DNA of 64,000 nucleotides from Candidatus Krumholzibacteriia bacterium. Its GTDB lineage: Bacteria > Krumholzibacteriota > Krumholzibacteriia > WVZY01 > JAKEHA01. Below, piece after piece: positions 39,023 through 47,448 of the stretch; within the stretch, counting starts at the first letter, position 1; each line of letters starts with the position of its first letter. The translations under genes and the position numbers were made by a program. The notes under the pieces are model-generated. The model saw only the letters and a list, made by a program, of their open reading frames with translations, had not been told where the DNA came from and ran no database searches. The DNA is taken from assembly GCA_029865265.1 (NCBI GenBank), contig JAOUHG010000006.1, positions 1-64,000 of the forward strand, given 5' to 3'.

Positions 39023-39998
39023 ACGCCGCCTCCACCCCGTCGTCTCCTGTTTCCTGCCCGCGCCAGCGGTGATGGAACCACACCCACTGCTTGGGGTCGA
39101 TCCGAATCAGCCGTTCCACCGCCAGCGAACACGCTTCGGTGATTTCGCGTACCGCGCGTTCGCGGCCGGCGCGATCCGGATTCCCGGCGGGGATCTCCGG
39201 CAGCACGTGGATCACGTGCCGGCCGTTGCGGCCGATGAACACCCCCATGGGGAGTATCGCGGCCCCGCTGGCCAGTGCCATCTTCGCGACCGCCGTCGGC
39301 GTGTACGCCGGGCGCCCGAAGAACGGCACCCACATCCCCGCCACCCGCGTGTGCTGGTCGATCAGCACACCAAGAATCTCTCCGCGCTTGAGCGGCTCGA
39401 ACATCCGCCGCGGATTGTCGTCGCGGTCGATGGTAGCGACGCCGAACGACTTTCGAATTCCCACCAGGCGATCATTGAGCCGCGCCACCTTCATGCGCCG
39501 CGCGATCACCGAAACCGAATACCCGCGCGCCACGAAGTTCGCCGGCATGATCTCCCAGCACCCGATGTGGCCGGTGATCACGATGACGCCCCTGCCCTTG
39601 CCGTGCGCGGCGAGAAAGTTCTCCATGCCCTCGACGCGTTCGACGCGGTCCAGCAGCGTGCGTTGCGACGCCCCTTCCAGCCGCAGGAACTCGTATACGT
39701 TGCGGCCCAGCGTCTTGAACATCGCCGTCGCCAGCGCGCGCCGAAACGGCGCGGGGGCGTCGGGAAACGCGATGCCCAGGTTGTCCTCGGCGCGGCGCCG
39801 GTCCTTCTGGAAGAGGCGCGCCGCCAGCGAGCCGACCCCTGCGAACATCGCCTGCCCGGCACGACGCGGGGTCAGCCGGGCGCCCAGCGTCAGCCCCTGA
39901 ACCACCGCCACTTCGGCGGCGCGTTTGATTTTCTTCCGCGTCCGCACCGGCTCCCAACCCGAGGTTGTGCTCAAAATCCGTCCGCCCGAGATTGGCAC
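39006..39998 (-). CDS. Lipid A biosynthesis acyltransferase (LpxL/HtrB family)
   Basis: Membrane-bound acyltransferase adding a secondary acyl chain to Kdo-lipid A. It has 330 residues. The HX4D/E-type catalytic motif is visible in ITGHIGCWEIMPANF, with later family blocks LIDQHTRVAGMWVPFFGRPA and YTPTAVAKMALASGAAILP, and the ending PKQWVWFHHRW. The start is a GTG at 39998; another GTG 17 codons downstream has GGGAG ahead of it and may be the real start. It is the first gene of the lpxL-lptC-lptB-rpoN series, with a promoter at 40026-40054. Confidence 0.88.
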   Translation of the reverse strand: MPISGGRILSTTSGWEPVRTRKKIKRAAEVAVVQGLTLGARLTPRRAGQAMFAGVGSLAARLFQKDRRRAEDNLGIAFPDAPAPFRRALATAMFKTLGRNVYEFLRLEGASQRTLLDRVERVEGMENFLAAHGKGRGVIVITGHIGCWEIMPANFVARGYSVSVIARRMKVARLNDRLVGIRKSFGVATIDRDDNPRRMFEPLKRGEILGVLIDQHTRVAGMWVPFFGRPAYTPTAVAKMALASGAAILPMGVFIGRNGRHVIHVLPEIPAGNPDRAGRERAVREITEACSLAVERLIRIDPKQWVWFHHRWRGQETGDDGVEAAYAAEA

Positions 39999-40025
39999 GG
40001 GCGACCAAAAGCGTTCACACTGAAG

Positions 40026-40054
40026 TAGTTAGCACAACCAAGAGGTGGTGTCAA
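40026..40054 (-). promoter_or_regulatory. Sigma-70-type promoter upstream of lpxL-lptC-lptB-rpoN
   Basis: On the minus strand a perfect -35 TTGACA (40049-40054) is followed after 17 bp by TAACTA (40026-40031), preceded by TGTGC. Transcription should start near 40018, about 20 bp before the lpxL start. Confidence 0.6.
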
Positions 40055-40128
40055 GCAACGACTGTGCCAAATGCGGAAGTATAAGGAACTTTGAGGAGTT
40101 ACCGAAGCCGAATCCGGCACAGAACCGG

Positions 40129-40152
40129 GGCGCGGGGTGCAACCCCCGCGCC
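40129..40152 (-). terminator. Hairpin after the outer-membrane protein gene
   Basis: GGCGCGGGG (40129-40137) pairs perfectly with CCCCGCGCC (40144-40152), 8 bp after the stop codon. There is no clean T-tract, so termination may be partial. It lies between the kds block and the lpxL promoter. Confidence 0.5.
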
Positions 40153-40160
40153 GCCCGAAA

Positions 40161-40979
40161 TCATTTGGGATAGAGCAGAATGACCGCGATGCGCAGCTGG
40201 TTGCCGGGGGCACCGTCCGGGCGCTCGACGTTGGCGTAGTACTGCGCGGTGAGGTTGAGCGGGCGCTTGTTGAGCCGGGTGGTGCGCGTGATGCCCATGC
40301 CGAGCGGGATCGTCCACTCCTGCCCGTCCGCCGCGTCGAAGTTTGCGGTGATCAGCGGCGCAAACGAGAGCGCCCAACCCTTGCCGAAGTTGTAGTTGAT
40401 GAAAGGCTGCGCCACGAAGAGGTCGGTCTTGGGATCCCCGCCGTGGTCCGAGTAATTCCAGTACTGGTTGACGAGCCCGCCGATCACCCATGGGCCCGCC
40501 ATGGTGAGCGCAACCGCGCCGGGGCCGATGGCCCAGCTGCCGGTCTTCACCAGGTCGTTGGTCGCGGTGGGGAGCGAAAATACGGGGCCGATGCCCCAGA
40601 TGAGTTTGCCCGGGTTGCCGGGAGTCAGGTAGAACGCCTGCTGGATATCCCCAACGCCGGTGATGCGGTCGGCGGGGGATCCGCCCGGGAAATTGTAGAA
40701 GGGCACGATGGTGCGAGAGATCACGTTCCACTCGCTGGAGATCGCGAACGGCAGCACCGGCTGGAAGTTCAGCAGGAACATGGTTTCGTCGCCGTAACCA
40801 CCGCCGTTGTTGAAATTGAACTGAAATGGAAAGCTCAGCAGGTTCCCCACCGGGTTCTGGCTCGTCTTGGCCAGACTGGTGAGGTCGTGTTCCGGCGCCG
40901 GCGCTTCCTCCGCGGCGGCGCTGCCCGCCATGGCGATGACGATCAGGAACGCGGCGATCGACAATAGCGGCTTCGGCAT
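40161..40979 (-). CDS. Outer-membrane beta-barrel protein (family often labelled neuromedin U-like)
   Basis: A 272-residue exported protein with a signal peptide (cut near AGSAAAEE). The start of the mature protein, LAKTSQNPVGNLLSFPFQFN, matches a bacterial outer-membrane family that databases often mislabel neuromedin U. Alternating hydrophobic strands (WVIGGLVNQYWNYS, LFVAQPFINYNFGKGWALSF, LNLTAQYYANVER) and the terminal aromatic/hydrophobic strand ending LYPK support a barrel. Its substrate is unknown. It starts 3 bp after the kdsD stop, so it is part of the Kdo operon. Confidence 0.72.
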   Translation of the reverse strand: MPKPLLSIAAFLIVIAMAGSAAAEEAPAPEHDLTSLAKTSQNPVGNLLSFPFQFNFNNGGGYGDETMFLLNFQPVLPFAISSEWNVISRTIVPFYNFPGGSPADRITGVGDIQQAFYLTPGNPGKLIWGIGPVFSLPTATNDLVKTGSWAIGPGAVALTMAGPWVIGGLVNQYWNYSDHGGDPKTDLFVAQPFINYNFGKGWALSFAPLITANFDAADGQEWTIPLGMGITRTTRLNKRPLNLTAQYYANVERPDGAPGNQLRIAVILLYPK

Positions 40980-40982
40980 TCT

Positions 40983-41993
40983 TCACTCCGTTCTTAGTCC
41001 GGAACGAAGAATGTCGTGCACGTGCAGCAAGCCGACGGGCTTTCCGCCGGAATCGACGATGAACAGCATAAGCAATGGCCCGGGCAGATTGAGTTCCATG
41101 CGCGCCAGCGCGTCGGCCGCCAGCACATCCGGCTCGATGGTCTTGGGGTTGCGCGTCATGACCTCGCCGACGGGGACGTCGAGCGCGTCGTCGCGGCGCG
41201 TGATGATACGCTTGATGTCGCCGTCGGTCACGATCCCCGTGAGCACACCCGCGGCGTTGACCACGCCGGTGCAGCCGATGCTCTTCTCCATGGTCTCGAA
41301 GAGCGCGTCGCGCAGCGTGGTCGCCTCGCTTACCACCGGCAGCGCGTTGCCGGTGCGCATCACTTCGCTGACCTTGAGATTCAAACGCTTGCCCAGCATA
41401 CCGCCCGGGTGGGTGCGCGCAAACTCCTCCGCGGTGAAGCCGCGCCGCTCCACCAGCGCGCTGGCCAGCACGTGCCCCAGCACCAGCGACACGGTGGCGC
41501 TGGTGGTGGGGGCCAGGCCCAGGCAGCCGGCCTCGTGTGATCCGTCGAATTCCAGCACGATGTCGCTGTGCTGGGCGAGATAGCTGCTGCGCGACGCGGT
41601 CATGGCGATCATGGTGACATCCAGCTTCTTGAGCGCGGGCACGTAGCTGCGCAGCTCGTCGCCCATGCCGCTCTTGGAGATGATGACGACGACGTCCTCC
41701 CCGTGCACCAGGCCGAGGTCGCCGTGGCTGGCCTCGAAGGCGTGGACGTAGAAGGCGGGGGTGCCGGTACTGGTGAGGGTGCTCGCGATCTTCTTGGCGA
41801 TCTGTCCGGACTTGCCCACCCCGGACACGATGATGCGCCCGCGGCACGCAAGAATGGCGTCCACCGCGCGCCCCAGTTCGGGCCCCAGCCCGTCGCGCAG
41901 GGCGCGCAGCCCCTCTATCTCCTCGTCGATGACGCGGCGTGCGCCGGCGACGACCGCGTCGGTATCCTTGTTCCTGTCCGTCTTCACCGGCAT
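40983..41993 (-). CDS. kdsD: Arabinose-5-phosphate isomerase (KpsF/GutQ/KdsD family)
   Basis: Converts ribulose-5-phosphate to arabinose-5-phosphate, the first step of Kdo synthesis. It has 336 residues. The SIS domain carries RIIVSGVGKSGQIAKKIAST, HGDLGLVHGEDVVVIISKSG and GLAPTTSATVSLVLGH, and the SIS-CBS linker has EEFARTHPGGMLGKRL. Two CBS domains follow (TLRDALFETMEKSIGCTGVV and MTRNPKTIEPDVLAADAL). It is in the same direction as kdsA and kdsB, with an unknown membrane protein in between. Confidence 0.94.
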   Translation of the reverse strand: MPVKTDRNKDTDAVVAGARRVIDEEIEGLRALRDGLGPELGRAVDAILACRGRIIVSGVGKSGQIAKKIASTLTSTGTPAFYVHAFEASHGDLGLVHGEDVVVIISKSGMGDELRSYVPALKKLDVTMIAMTASRSSYLAQHSDIVLEFDGSHEAGCLGLAPTTSATVSLVLGHVLASALVERRGFTAEEFARTHPGGMLGKRLNLKVSEVMRTGNALPVVSEATTLRDALFETMEKSIGCTGVVNAAGVLTGIVTDGDIKRIITRRDDALDVPVGEVMTRNPKTIEPDVLAADALARMELNLPGPLLMLFIVDSGGKPVGLLHVHDILRSGLRTE

Positions 41994-42026
41994 GAGGGTA
42001 TCACGTTCACCATGGAGTGTCCCGCC

Positions 42027-42557
42027 TCATGCCTTCCCGGCGGGCTTCGAGGAGGACTCCTCGGGCAGCGGTTTCAGGAAGAAAGAGGTCAGCGTGCGCG
42101 TCCCGAGGTTCTTCTGCACCACGGACAACGCATTGTAGACCAGCAGGGCGGTGGTGATGCAGAGCGCGTTCATCGCGATGTGCTCGGCGTTGGTGTCGCG
42201 CATCTGTGCCTGCACCGACGCACCGAACCCCCCGTACTCGTGCCGCCCCTCCAGACCCTTCTCCAGCACCAGCACCACGACCACACCCAGGCTGTACAGG
42301 ACGGTGCGCGCCACCACGTCGACCCACGCGGGGCGGCGGCCCACCCATTTTCCCAGCGGGATGGGCTCCATGAGCAGGATCACCTTGGCGAGGATCAGCG
42401 CGCTCACCAGCACGATCGAGAGTCCCTTGAACTCGATGTGGTACTGCTCCAGCATCAGTTTTTTGAGTGCGATGAGGAACCCGAACCACAGCACGAAGTA
42501 CACCCACGCCAGGGTGAGCGACACCAGCTCGTGCCTCAACTTGGCGGAAAAGCTCAT
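42027..42557 (-). CDS. Hypothetical integral membrane protein in the Kdo cluster
   Basis: A 176-residue protein I cannot assign. It has about four hydrophobic helices: LTLAWVYFVLWFGFLIALKK, LSIVLVSALILAKVILLM, VARTVLYSLGVVVVLVLEKG and IAMNALCITTALLVYNALSV. A conserved-looking loop EPIPLGKWVGRRPAWVDVV follows the second helix. The C-terminus is a short cytoplasmic tail. It lies 19 bp after kdsA and 33 bp before kdsD. KdsC phosphatase would be expected in this pathway, but the sequence has no HAD motif, so it is not KdsC. Confidence 0.75.
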   Translation of the reverse strand: MSFSAKLRHELVSLTLAWVYFVLWFGFLIALKKLMLEQYHIEFKGLSIVLVSALILAKVILLMEPIPLGKWVGRRPAWVDVVARTVLYSLGVVVVLVLEKGLEGRHEYGGFGASVQAQMRDTNAEHIAMNALCITTALLVYNALSVVQKNLGTRTLTSFFLKPLPEESSSKPAGKA

Positions 42558-42576
42558 GATTGCACCATACCCCTAG

Positions 42577-43410
42577 CTAGTTGCCGTCCAGACCGCGCGA
42601 CGCGGCCACGATGCGTGCCACCTGCGCGAGCAAACCGTCCAGCTGATCGAACGGCAGCATCGACGCCGCGTCCGAGAGTGCCCGCGACGGGTCGGGATGC
42701 GTCTCGATGAAGAAGCCGTCCACCGGAACCGCCGCCGCGGCTCGCGCCATCATGGCGGCGAGCGCCGGTTCGCCGCCGGACTTGTTTCCCAGGCCACCCG
42801 GCCGCTGCAGGCTGTGCGTGACGTCGAAGATCACCGGTGCTCCCGCGGCGCGCATGCGCGCGAAGCCGCGAAAGTCGACCACCAGGTCGTGATAGCCGAA
42901 GGTCGACCCGCGCTCGGTCAACAGCACGTCGTCGGCGCCGGCGGCGTGGAGCTTCTTGACCACGTTGACCATGTCCTCGGGGGCCATGAACTGCCCCTTC
43001 TTGACGTTCACCGGCTTGCCGCACGCACCCGCCGCCTCCAGCAGGCTGGTCTGCCGGCACAGAAAAGCGGGGATCTGCACCACGTCCAGCACCGCCGCGG
43101 CGGCCGGCACCTCGGCGGCGGTATGCACGTCGGAAAGCACCGGCACCCCGACGCGCGCGCGAACGTTCTCCAGCACGCGCAGGCCCTCGTAGATGCCGGG
43201 ACCGCGGAAACTGTCCCCCGCGCTGCGGTTGTCCTTGAGGTAGCTCGCCTTGAACACGAACTGGAACTCGGCGGCGGACGGGAGCTTCGAGATGGATTCG
43301 GCCAGGGAGAGCGCGAGCTCGGCGGACTCGATGACGCACGGCCCCGCGATCAGCAGGGGCTTGTTGCCTCCGCCGACGCGATACGACCCGATGGATGCGG
43401 AGACCGGCAC
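42577..43410 (-). CDS. kdsA: 3-deoxy-8-phosphooctulonate (Kdo-8-P) synthase
   Basis: Condenses PEP with arabinose-5-phosphate. It has 277 residues. The signature LLIAGPCVIESAELAL has cysteine (Cys25) at the position of the metal ligand in metal-dependent KdsA enzymes; non-metal forms have Asn there. Other ligand candidates are His in DVTHSLQRPGG and Glu in GFFIETHPDPSRALSD. KASYLKDNRSAGDSFRGPG and LTERGSTFGYHDLVVDFRG are further family blocks. It is 22 bp downstream of pyrG. I infer the metal-dependent class from the cysteine. Confidence 0.95.
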   Translation of the reverse strand: MPVSASIGSYRVGGGNKPLLIAGPCVIESAELALSLAESISKLPSAAEFQFVFKASYLKDNRSAGDSFRGPGIYEGLRVLENVRARVGVPVLSDVHTAAEVPAAAAVLDVVQIPAFLCRQTSLLEAAGACGKPVNVKKGQFMAPEDMVNVVKKLHAAGADDVLLTERGSTFGYHDLVVDFRGFARMRAAGAPVIFDVTHSLQRPGGLGNKSGGEPALAAMMARAAAAVPVDGFFIETHPDPSRALSDAASMLPFDQLDGLLAQVARIVAASRGLDGN

Positions 43411-43432
43411 CGGAACCTCCCGCGCAACGCGC

Positions 43433-45061
43433 CTAGGCGCTCATCTGCCGGGCGGAGGAATGCGAGTTGCGCTGGGCCTTGGCGGCGCGAACCAGCCCGA
43501 AGAACAACGGATGCGGCCGGTTGGGCCGGCTCTTCAGTTCGGGGTGGAACTGGCAGGCGATGAAGTACGCGTGATCGGCTATTTCAATGATCTCGACCAG
43601 GCTGCCGTCCGGCGACGTTCCCGAGAAGGTGAGCCCGTTGCGCTCCAGCGTTTCGCGGTACTCGTTGTTCACTTCCCAGCGGTGGCGGTGACGCTCGCTG
43701 ATCTCGCCGTCCCCGTACAGTTCTTCGGCCAGCGTGCCGGGGGTGATGCGGCACGGGTACGCGCCCAGTCGCATGGTGCCGCCCTTCTTGCCGCTGTGCG
43801 TCTGCCCCTCCATGAGATCGATGACGGGGTTGGGGCAGTTGGGGCTGAACTCGCTGGAGAGCGCGTCCTTGATGCCGCACACATTCCGGGCGAATTCGAT
43901 GACGGCGCACTGCAGCCCCAGGCATATGCCCAGGAAGGGGATGTCGTTCTCGCGCGCGTAACGGATGGCCTCCACCTTGCCCGCGATGCCCCGATCTCCA
44001 AACCCGCCCGGCACCAGAACACCGCCCACACCGCGCAGAACCTCTTCGGCGCCCAGTTTCTCCACGTCTTCCGCATCCACCCACTGCACGGTCACGTGCA
44101 CGTCGTTTTGCACGCCGGCGTGCGTGAACGACTCGATGATCGACTTGTACGCGTCCTGGATCTGCACGTACTTCCCCACCACCGCAATCTTCACCTCGTC
44201 CTCGATGGCGGTCATGCGCCGGATCATGCGCTCCCACGCCTCCAGGTCGGGTTGACCCGCCTCGATGTGCAGCATCTTGAGGATGATGTCGTCCAGTCCC
44301 TCGCGGTGAAAGTGCAACGGCACATGGTAGATGGACGCGACGTCGCGCGCCTCGATCACCGCGCGCTCGCGCACGTTGCAGAAGAGCGCAATCTTGCTGC
44401 GGATGTCCTTGCCCAGCGGCACCTCGGTGCGGCACAGAAGGACGTCCGGCTGGATACCGATCTCCAGCAGGCCCTTGACGCTGTGCTGGGTGGGCTTGGT
44501 CTTGATCTCCCGCGCCGCCTTGATATACGGCACCAGGGTGAGATGGATGAAGAGGCAGTTCTCCGCCCCCTCCTCGTGGCGCATCTGGCGGCAGGCCTCC
44601 AGGAAGGGCAGGCTCTCGATGTCGCCGGTGGTCCCGCCGATCTCGGTGATGATCACGTCCACGTCGCCCTTCTCGCCCGCCGCGCGCACGCGCGCCTTGA
44701 TCTCGTCGGTGATGTGCGGCACCACCTGCACGGTCTTGCCCAGGTAACCGCCCGAGCGCTCGCGCTCGATCACCGCCTGGTAGACCTTGCCGGCGGTGAC
44801 GCTGTTGTCGAGGGTGAGACTCTGGTCGAGGAAGCGTTCGTAGTGGCCGAGATCGAGATCCGTCTCGCCGCCATCATCGGTGACGAAGACCTCGCCGTGC
44901 TGGAACGGGCTCATGGTGCCCGGGTCCACGTTGAGATAGGGATCGAATTTCTGGATGACGACGCGCAGCCCGCGCTGTTTGAGGAGCAACCCGATCGATG
45001 CCGCCGCGATGCCCTTGCCGAGAGATGAGACGACACCACCGGTGATGAAAATGTATTTCAT
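43433..45061 (-). CDS. pyrG: CTP synthase
   Basis: Makes CTP from UTP and glutamine. It has 542 residues. The N-terminal synthetase domain begins [20 protein letters not shown] and contains [20 protein letters not shown] and [17 protein letters not shown]. The C-terminal class I glutaminase has the nucleophile cysteine in [18 protein letters not shown] and the His/Glu pair in [11 protein letters not shown]. Its place between kdsB and kdsA is common and functionally sensible, because KdsB consumes CTP. Confidence 0.97.
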   Translation of the reverse strand: MKYIFITGGVVSSLGKGIAAASIGLLLKQRGLRVVIQKFDPYLNVDPGTMSPFQHGEVFVTDDGGETDLDLGHYERFLDQSLTLDNSVTAGKVYQAVIERERSGGYLGKTVQVVPHITDEIKARVRAAGEKGDVDVIITEIGGTTGDIESLPFLEACRQMRHEEGAENCLFIHLTLVPYIKAAREIKTKPTQHSVKGLLEIGIQPDVLLCRTEVPLGKDIRSKIALFCNVRERAVIEARDVASIYHVPLHFHREGLDDIILKMLHIEAGQPDLEAWERMIRRMTAIEDEVKIAVVGKYVQIQDAYKSIIESFTHAGVQNDVHVTVQWVDAEDVEKLGAEEVLRGVGGVLVPGGFGDRGIAGKVEAIRYARENDIPFLGICLGLQCAVIEFARNVCGIKDALSSEFSPNCPNPVIDLMEGQTHSGKKGGTMRLGAYPCRITPGTLAEELYGDGEISERHRHRWEVNNEYRETLERNGLTFSGTSPDGSLVEIIEIADHAYFIACQFHPELKSRPNRPHPLFFGLVRAAKAQRNSHSSARQMSA

Positions 45062-45110
45062 GCTTCCGTTGCTCCTTCGCGGTTGGGTGAGTGGTTCGTC
45101 CCCGTTCGAT

Positions 45111-45845
45111 TCAGTCTAGGGAGACTCGCACGACCCTTTCAACATTTTTTATGTCCGCGGGCACGTCAACTCCCACCGTGGCGCGTTTTGTCTCCACCAC
45201 GCCGATTCTCATGCCATTTTCCAGCGCCCGCAGCTGCTCCAGGCGCTCGGCGATCTCCAGCGGGGAGCGCGGCAGGCGCGCAAACCGCGCCAGCGCCTCG
45301 CGGCGGAAGGCGTACACGCCCACGTGGCGGTATGCGGTACCCGTGGCCAGCCCGCCCTCGGGAATGGGGGTACGCGAGAAATACATGGCGTGCCCGCGCC
45401 GGTCGAGCGCCACCTTGACCACGTGGGTGCTCTGAAATTCTTTCACGCTGTGAATCTGGTGGCAGGCGGTGACGATGTCGACCGAGGGGTCGCGCTGCAG
45501 GCGATCCACCATGCGCTCCACCATGCGCGGGTCGAACACGGGCTCGTCGCCCTGCAGGTTGACCACGATGGGCGAGCGCAGCTTGCGCGCCGCCTCCGCC
45601 ACGCGATCGGTGCCGGTGACGTGGTCGTCGCGCGTCATGATCACCTGGCCGCCGAAGGCGCGCACCGCGTCCACGATGCGGTCGTCGTCGGTGGCCACCA
45701 CCACGCGCTCTGCGCCGCGCACGAGCAACGCCCCCCGGTATACCCACTCGATCAGGGGTTTACCGGAAATCGTCGCGAGAGGTTTGCCGGGAAAACGTGT
45801 CGACCCGTAGCGGGCCGGGAGAACGATCGCGAAGGATGGAGACAC
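45111..45845 (-). CDS. kdsB: 3-deoxy-manno-octulosonate cytidylyltransferase (CMP-Kdo synthetase)
   Basis: Activates Kdo with CTP. It has 244 residues from the GTG at 45845. Motifs: [53 protein letters not shown] and [18 protein letters not shown]. The frame is open upstream to an ATG at 45965, but that stretch overlaps the end of rpmA and encodes only Ser/Arg/Ala low complexity. The GTG gives the expected family start and is therefore preferred, although no Shine-Dalgarno site is visible. Confidence 0.93.
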   Translation of the reverse strand: MSPSFAIVLPARYGSTRFPGKPLATISGKPLIEWVYRGALLVRGAERVVVATDDDRIVDAVRAFGGQVIMTRDDHVTGTDRVAEAARKLRSPIVVNLQGDEPVFDPRMVERMVDRLQRDPSVDIVTACHQIHSVKEFQSTHVVKVALDRRGHAMYFSRTPIPEGGLATGTAYRHVGVYAFRREALARFARLPRSPLEIAERLEQLRALENGMRIGVVETKRATVGVDVPADIKNVERVVRVSLD

Positions 45846-45885
45846 GGGGGCCGGGCGACCGGCCGGACGCTTGGTTCGCGGAGCG

Positions 45886-46143
45886 CTAGTTCGCTTCGAC
45901 GACGCTGACGCGCTTGCGGTTCTTGCCGAACGTTTCGAACTTGACCGTGCCCGTGACTTTGGCAAAGAGCGTATCGTCCTTTCCTCGGCCCACGTTCTGG
46001 CCGGGGTGGATTCGGGTGCCGCGCTGGCGAACGATGATGGAACCGGCGGTGATGAACTCGCCGGAGAAACGCTTCACTCCCAGCCGCTGGCCGTGACTGT
46101 CGCGCCCATTCTTGGAACTGCCTACACCTTTTTTATGAGCCAT
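45886..46143 (-). CDS. rpmA: 50S ribosomal protein L27
   Basis: Large-subunit protein near the peptidyl transferase centre. It has 85 residues. The start [20 protein letters not shown] and the core [20 protein letters not shown] are diagnostic. The Firmicute-type cleavable N-terminal extension is absent; the protein begins directly with MAHKKG. It lies 26 bp after rplU. The usual downstream obg GTPase gene is replaced here by kdsB. Confidence 0.97.
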   Translation of the reverse strand: MAHKKGVGSSKNGRDSHGQRLGVKRFSGEFITAGSIIVRQRGTRIHPGQNVGRGKDDTLFAKVTGTVKFETFGKNRKRVSVVEAN

Positions 46144-46169
46144 GACTGATTTTCCTTCATCCCATCCCG

Positions 46170-46481
46170 TCAGCCACCGAAACCGGAGACCCGGATTTCG
46201 GTGAACCACTGCCGGTGGCCGTTCTTGCGGCGGTAACCCTTCCGCCGCTTCTTCTTGAAGACGATGATCTTGTCGCCGCGGCCGTGGCGGACCACTTCGC
46301 CGCTGATCGACTTGCCGGCCACGAACGGGGCACCCACCTCGGTGCTCTTGCCGTCCGACCACAGCAGAACTTCCTCGATCTTGACACTGCCACCCACCTC
46401 GGCTTCCAGCTTGGGAACGCGGAGGATGGAATTGGGGGTGGCCTTGAACTGCAGGCCGGCGATTTTTACGATGGCGTACAT
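46170..46481 (-). CDS. rplU: 50S ribosomal protein L21
   Basis: Large-subunit protein of 103 residues. It starts [20 protein letters not shown] and ends in the basic family block [20 protein letters not shown]. The typical start of the family is MYAIVxTGGKQYxV, so GGK is replaced by AGL. GGAG lies upstream of the ATG. It is first in the rplU-rpmA-kdsB-pyrG series and has a promoter at 46555-46584. Confidence 0.96.
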   Translation of the reverse strand: MYAIVKIAGLQFKATPNSILRVPKLEAEVGGSVKIEEVLLWSDGKSTEVGAPFVAGKSISGEVVRHGRGDKIIVFKKKRRKGYRRKNGHRQWFTEIRVSGFGG

Positions 46482-46554
46482 GATTGCTCCACTTCAGGTT
46501 TCCGCCGCCCGCACCCGTGCCGGGCCGCTCCAGGCGGTAGAAAATAACCTGTCA

Positions 46555-46584
46555 TTTGTAATTCATGGGACCCCGGTGTGTCAA
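46555..46584 (-). promoter_or_regulatory. Sigma-70-type promoter of rplU-rpmA
   Basis: On the minus strand the -35 TTGACA (46579-46584) is perfect and is followed after 18 bp by TACAAA (46555-46560). It sits in the 120-bp gap between the VOC gene stop and the rplU start, leaving a leader of about 65 nt. Confidence 0.6.
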
Positions 46585-46601
46585 GGGGTCAACTTCGCCG
46601 G

Positions 46602-47012
46602 TCACTCGTCTTTCGGGCCCACCCACATGGCCGGGTTCCAGGCCACCTCCCACAGGAAGCCGTCCGGATCGGCGAAATAGCCCGAATATCCCCCCCAGAA
46701 CACGTCCTGGGCCGGTTTGAGGATGCGGGCCCCGGCGGTGGCGGCCGTGGCCATTACCGCGTCCACCTCGGCCTTCGAGGCCACGTTGTGGGCCAGCGAG
46801 AACCCGCGGAAGCCGTCGCCGCCGGCCGGGACCTGGGCGTCCTCGGCCAGGAGGTCCCGCGGGTAGAGGCCGAGCCAGGTGCCGTTGAGGTTGAAGAAGG
46901 CCACGTCCGCCTCCATGGGGATGCGCGGCAGCCCCAGACCCTCCTCGTAGAAGCGGATCGACCGCGAGAGGTCGGAGACCCCCAGGGTGATCATGCTGAT
47001 CCGCGGCTTCAT
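46602..47012 (-). CDS. VOC/glyoxalase superfamily protein
   Basis: A 136-residue vicinal-oxygen-chelate fold protein, a single module of two beta-alpha-beta-beta-beta repeats. The motifs are MITLGVSDLSRSIRFYEEGL at the N-terminus and GYSGYFADPDGFLWEVAWNP at the C-terminus, the latter typical of lactoylglutathione lyase-like proteins. The substrate is unknown, and a reaction cannot be assigned. The ATG overlaps the upstream small membrane protein stop as ATGA (47009-47012). Confidence 0.85.
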   Translation of the reverse strand: MKPRISMITLGVSDLSRSIRFYEEGLGLPRIPMEADVAFFNLNGTWLGLYPRDLLAEDAQVPAGGDGFRGFSLAHNVASKAEVDAVMATAATAGARILKPAQDVFWGGYSGYFADPDGFLWEVAWNPAMWVGPKDE

Positions 47013-47335
47013 GGCGCCTTCCCCTTCATGCCGAAGACCCAGGCGATGCCGATGAGCATGATAAGCAGAATCGCGGCCACGGTCAGGTGGCGCATGCGGT
47101 TGACGGCCGCCTCCACCGCCTCGTTGAGGTAGAGGCGCCCGTCGGGCGTGCGCACGATGATCCCCCGCTTCTGCATGGTCCGGAACACGAGGTGGCCGCG
47201 CAGCTCGAGCGAGCTCTCGGGGACCGCCCGCGCCGGCGAGGTGGCGCCGGCGGCACGAAAGGCCGCGATAATCTGGCGCCGGCGCCGGGCAACCGATGCG
47301 CCGGCCGCCCCACCCGCAATACCACCGAAGGACAT
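47009..47335 (-). CDS. Hypothetical small membrane protein
   Basis: I do not recognise this 108-residue protein. The N-terminus is Gly/Ala-rich (FGGIAGGAAGASVARRRRQI). The middle (SSLELRGHLVFRTMQKRGII and TPDGRLYLNE) could be a small winged-helix-like segment. One C-terminal membrane helix (LTVAAILLIMLIGIAWVFGM) ends the protein. It has a strong AGGAGG 6 bp before the ATG at 47335 and is coupled by ATGA to the VOC gene. It is divergent from the tricorn protease. Confidence 0.75.
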   Translation of the reverse strand: MSFGGIAGGAAGASVARRRRQIIAAFRAAGATSPARAVPESSLELRGHLVFRTMQKRGIIVRTPDGRLYLNEAVEAAVNRMRHLTVAAILLIMLIGIAWVFGMKGKAP

Positions 47336-47408
47336 GGCATTCCTCCTGTCATTAGGGGCTTCCGGTGGCGGCAAATCCGTGTAAGTATCGTGTCCTGCCG
47401 CGTCCGAA

Positions 47409-47436
47409 ATTGTACGCCCAATCCTCACAGATACAA
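47409..47436 (-). promoter_or_regulatory. Possible promoter for the 47335 gene, nearly symmetric
   Basis: On the minus strand TTGTAT (47431-47436) and TACAAT (47409-47414) are 16 bp apart. Read on the plus strand the same element gives TTGTAC and TACAAG, so it could face both ways. The plus-strand start would fall almost at the tricorn ribosome site, making the minus direction more likely. Confidence 0.35.
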
Positions 47437-47448
47437 GTGGAGATGCCC

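Noticed and set aside
40161-40979. Calling the outer-membrane gene neuromedin U
   Set aside because: That label is a propagated database misnomer for a bacterial beta-barrel family; there is no relation to the animal peptide.
45846-45965. Upstream ATG start for kdsB, adding 40 Ser/Arg/Ala residues
   Set aside because: The stretch overlaps the rpmA coding end in another frame and has no CMP-Kdo synthetase similarity; the GTG at 45845 gives the family start.
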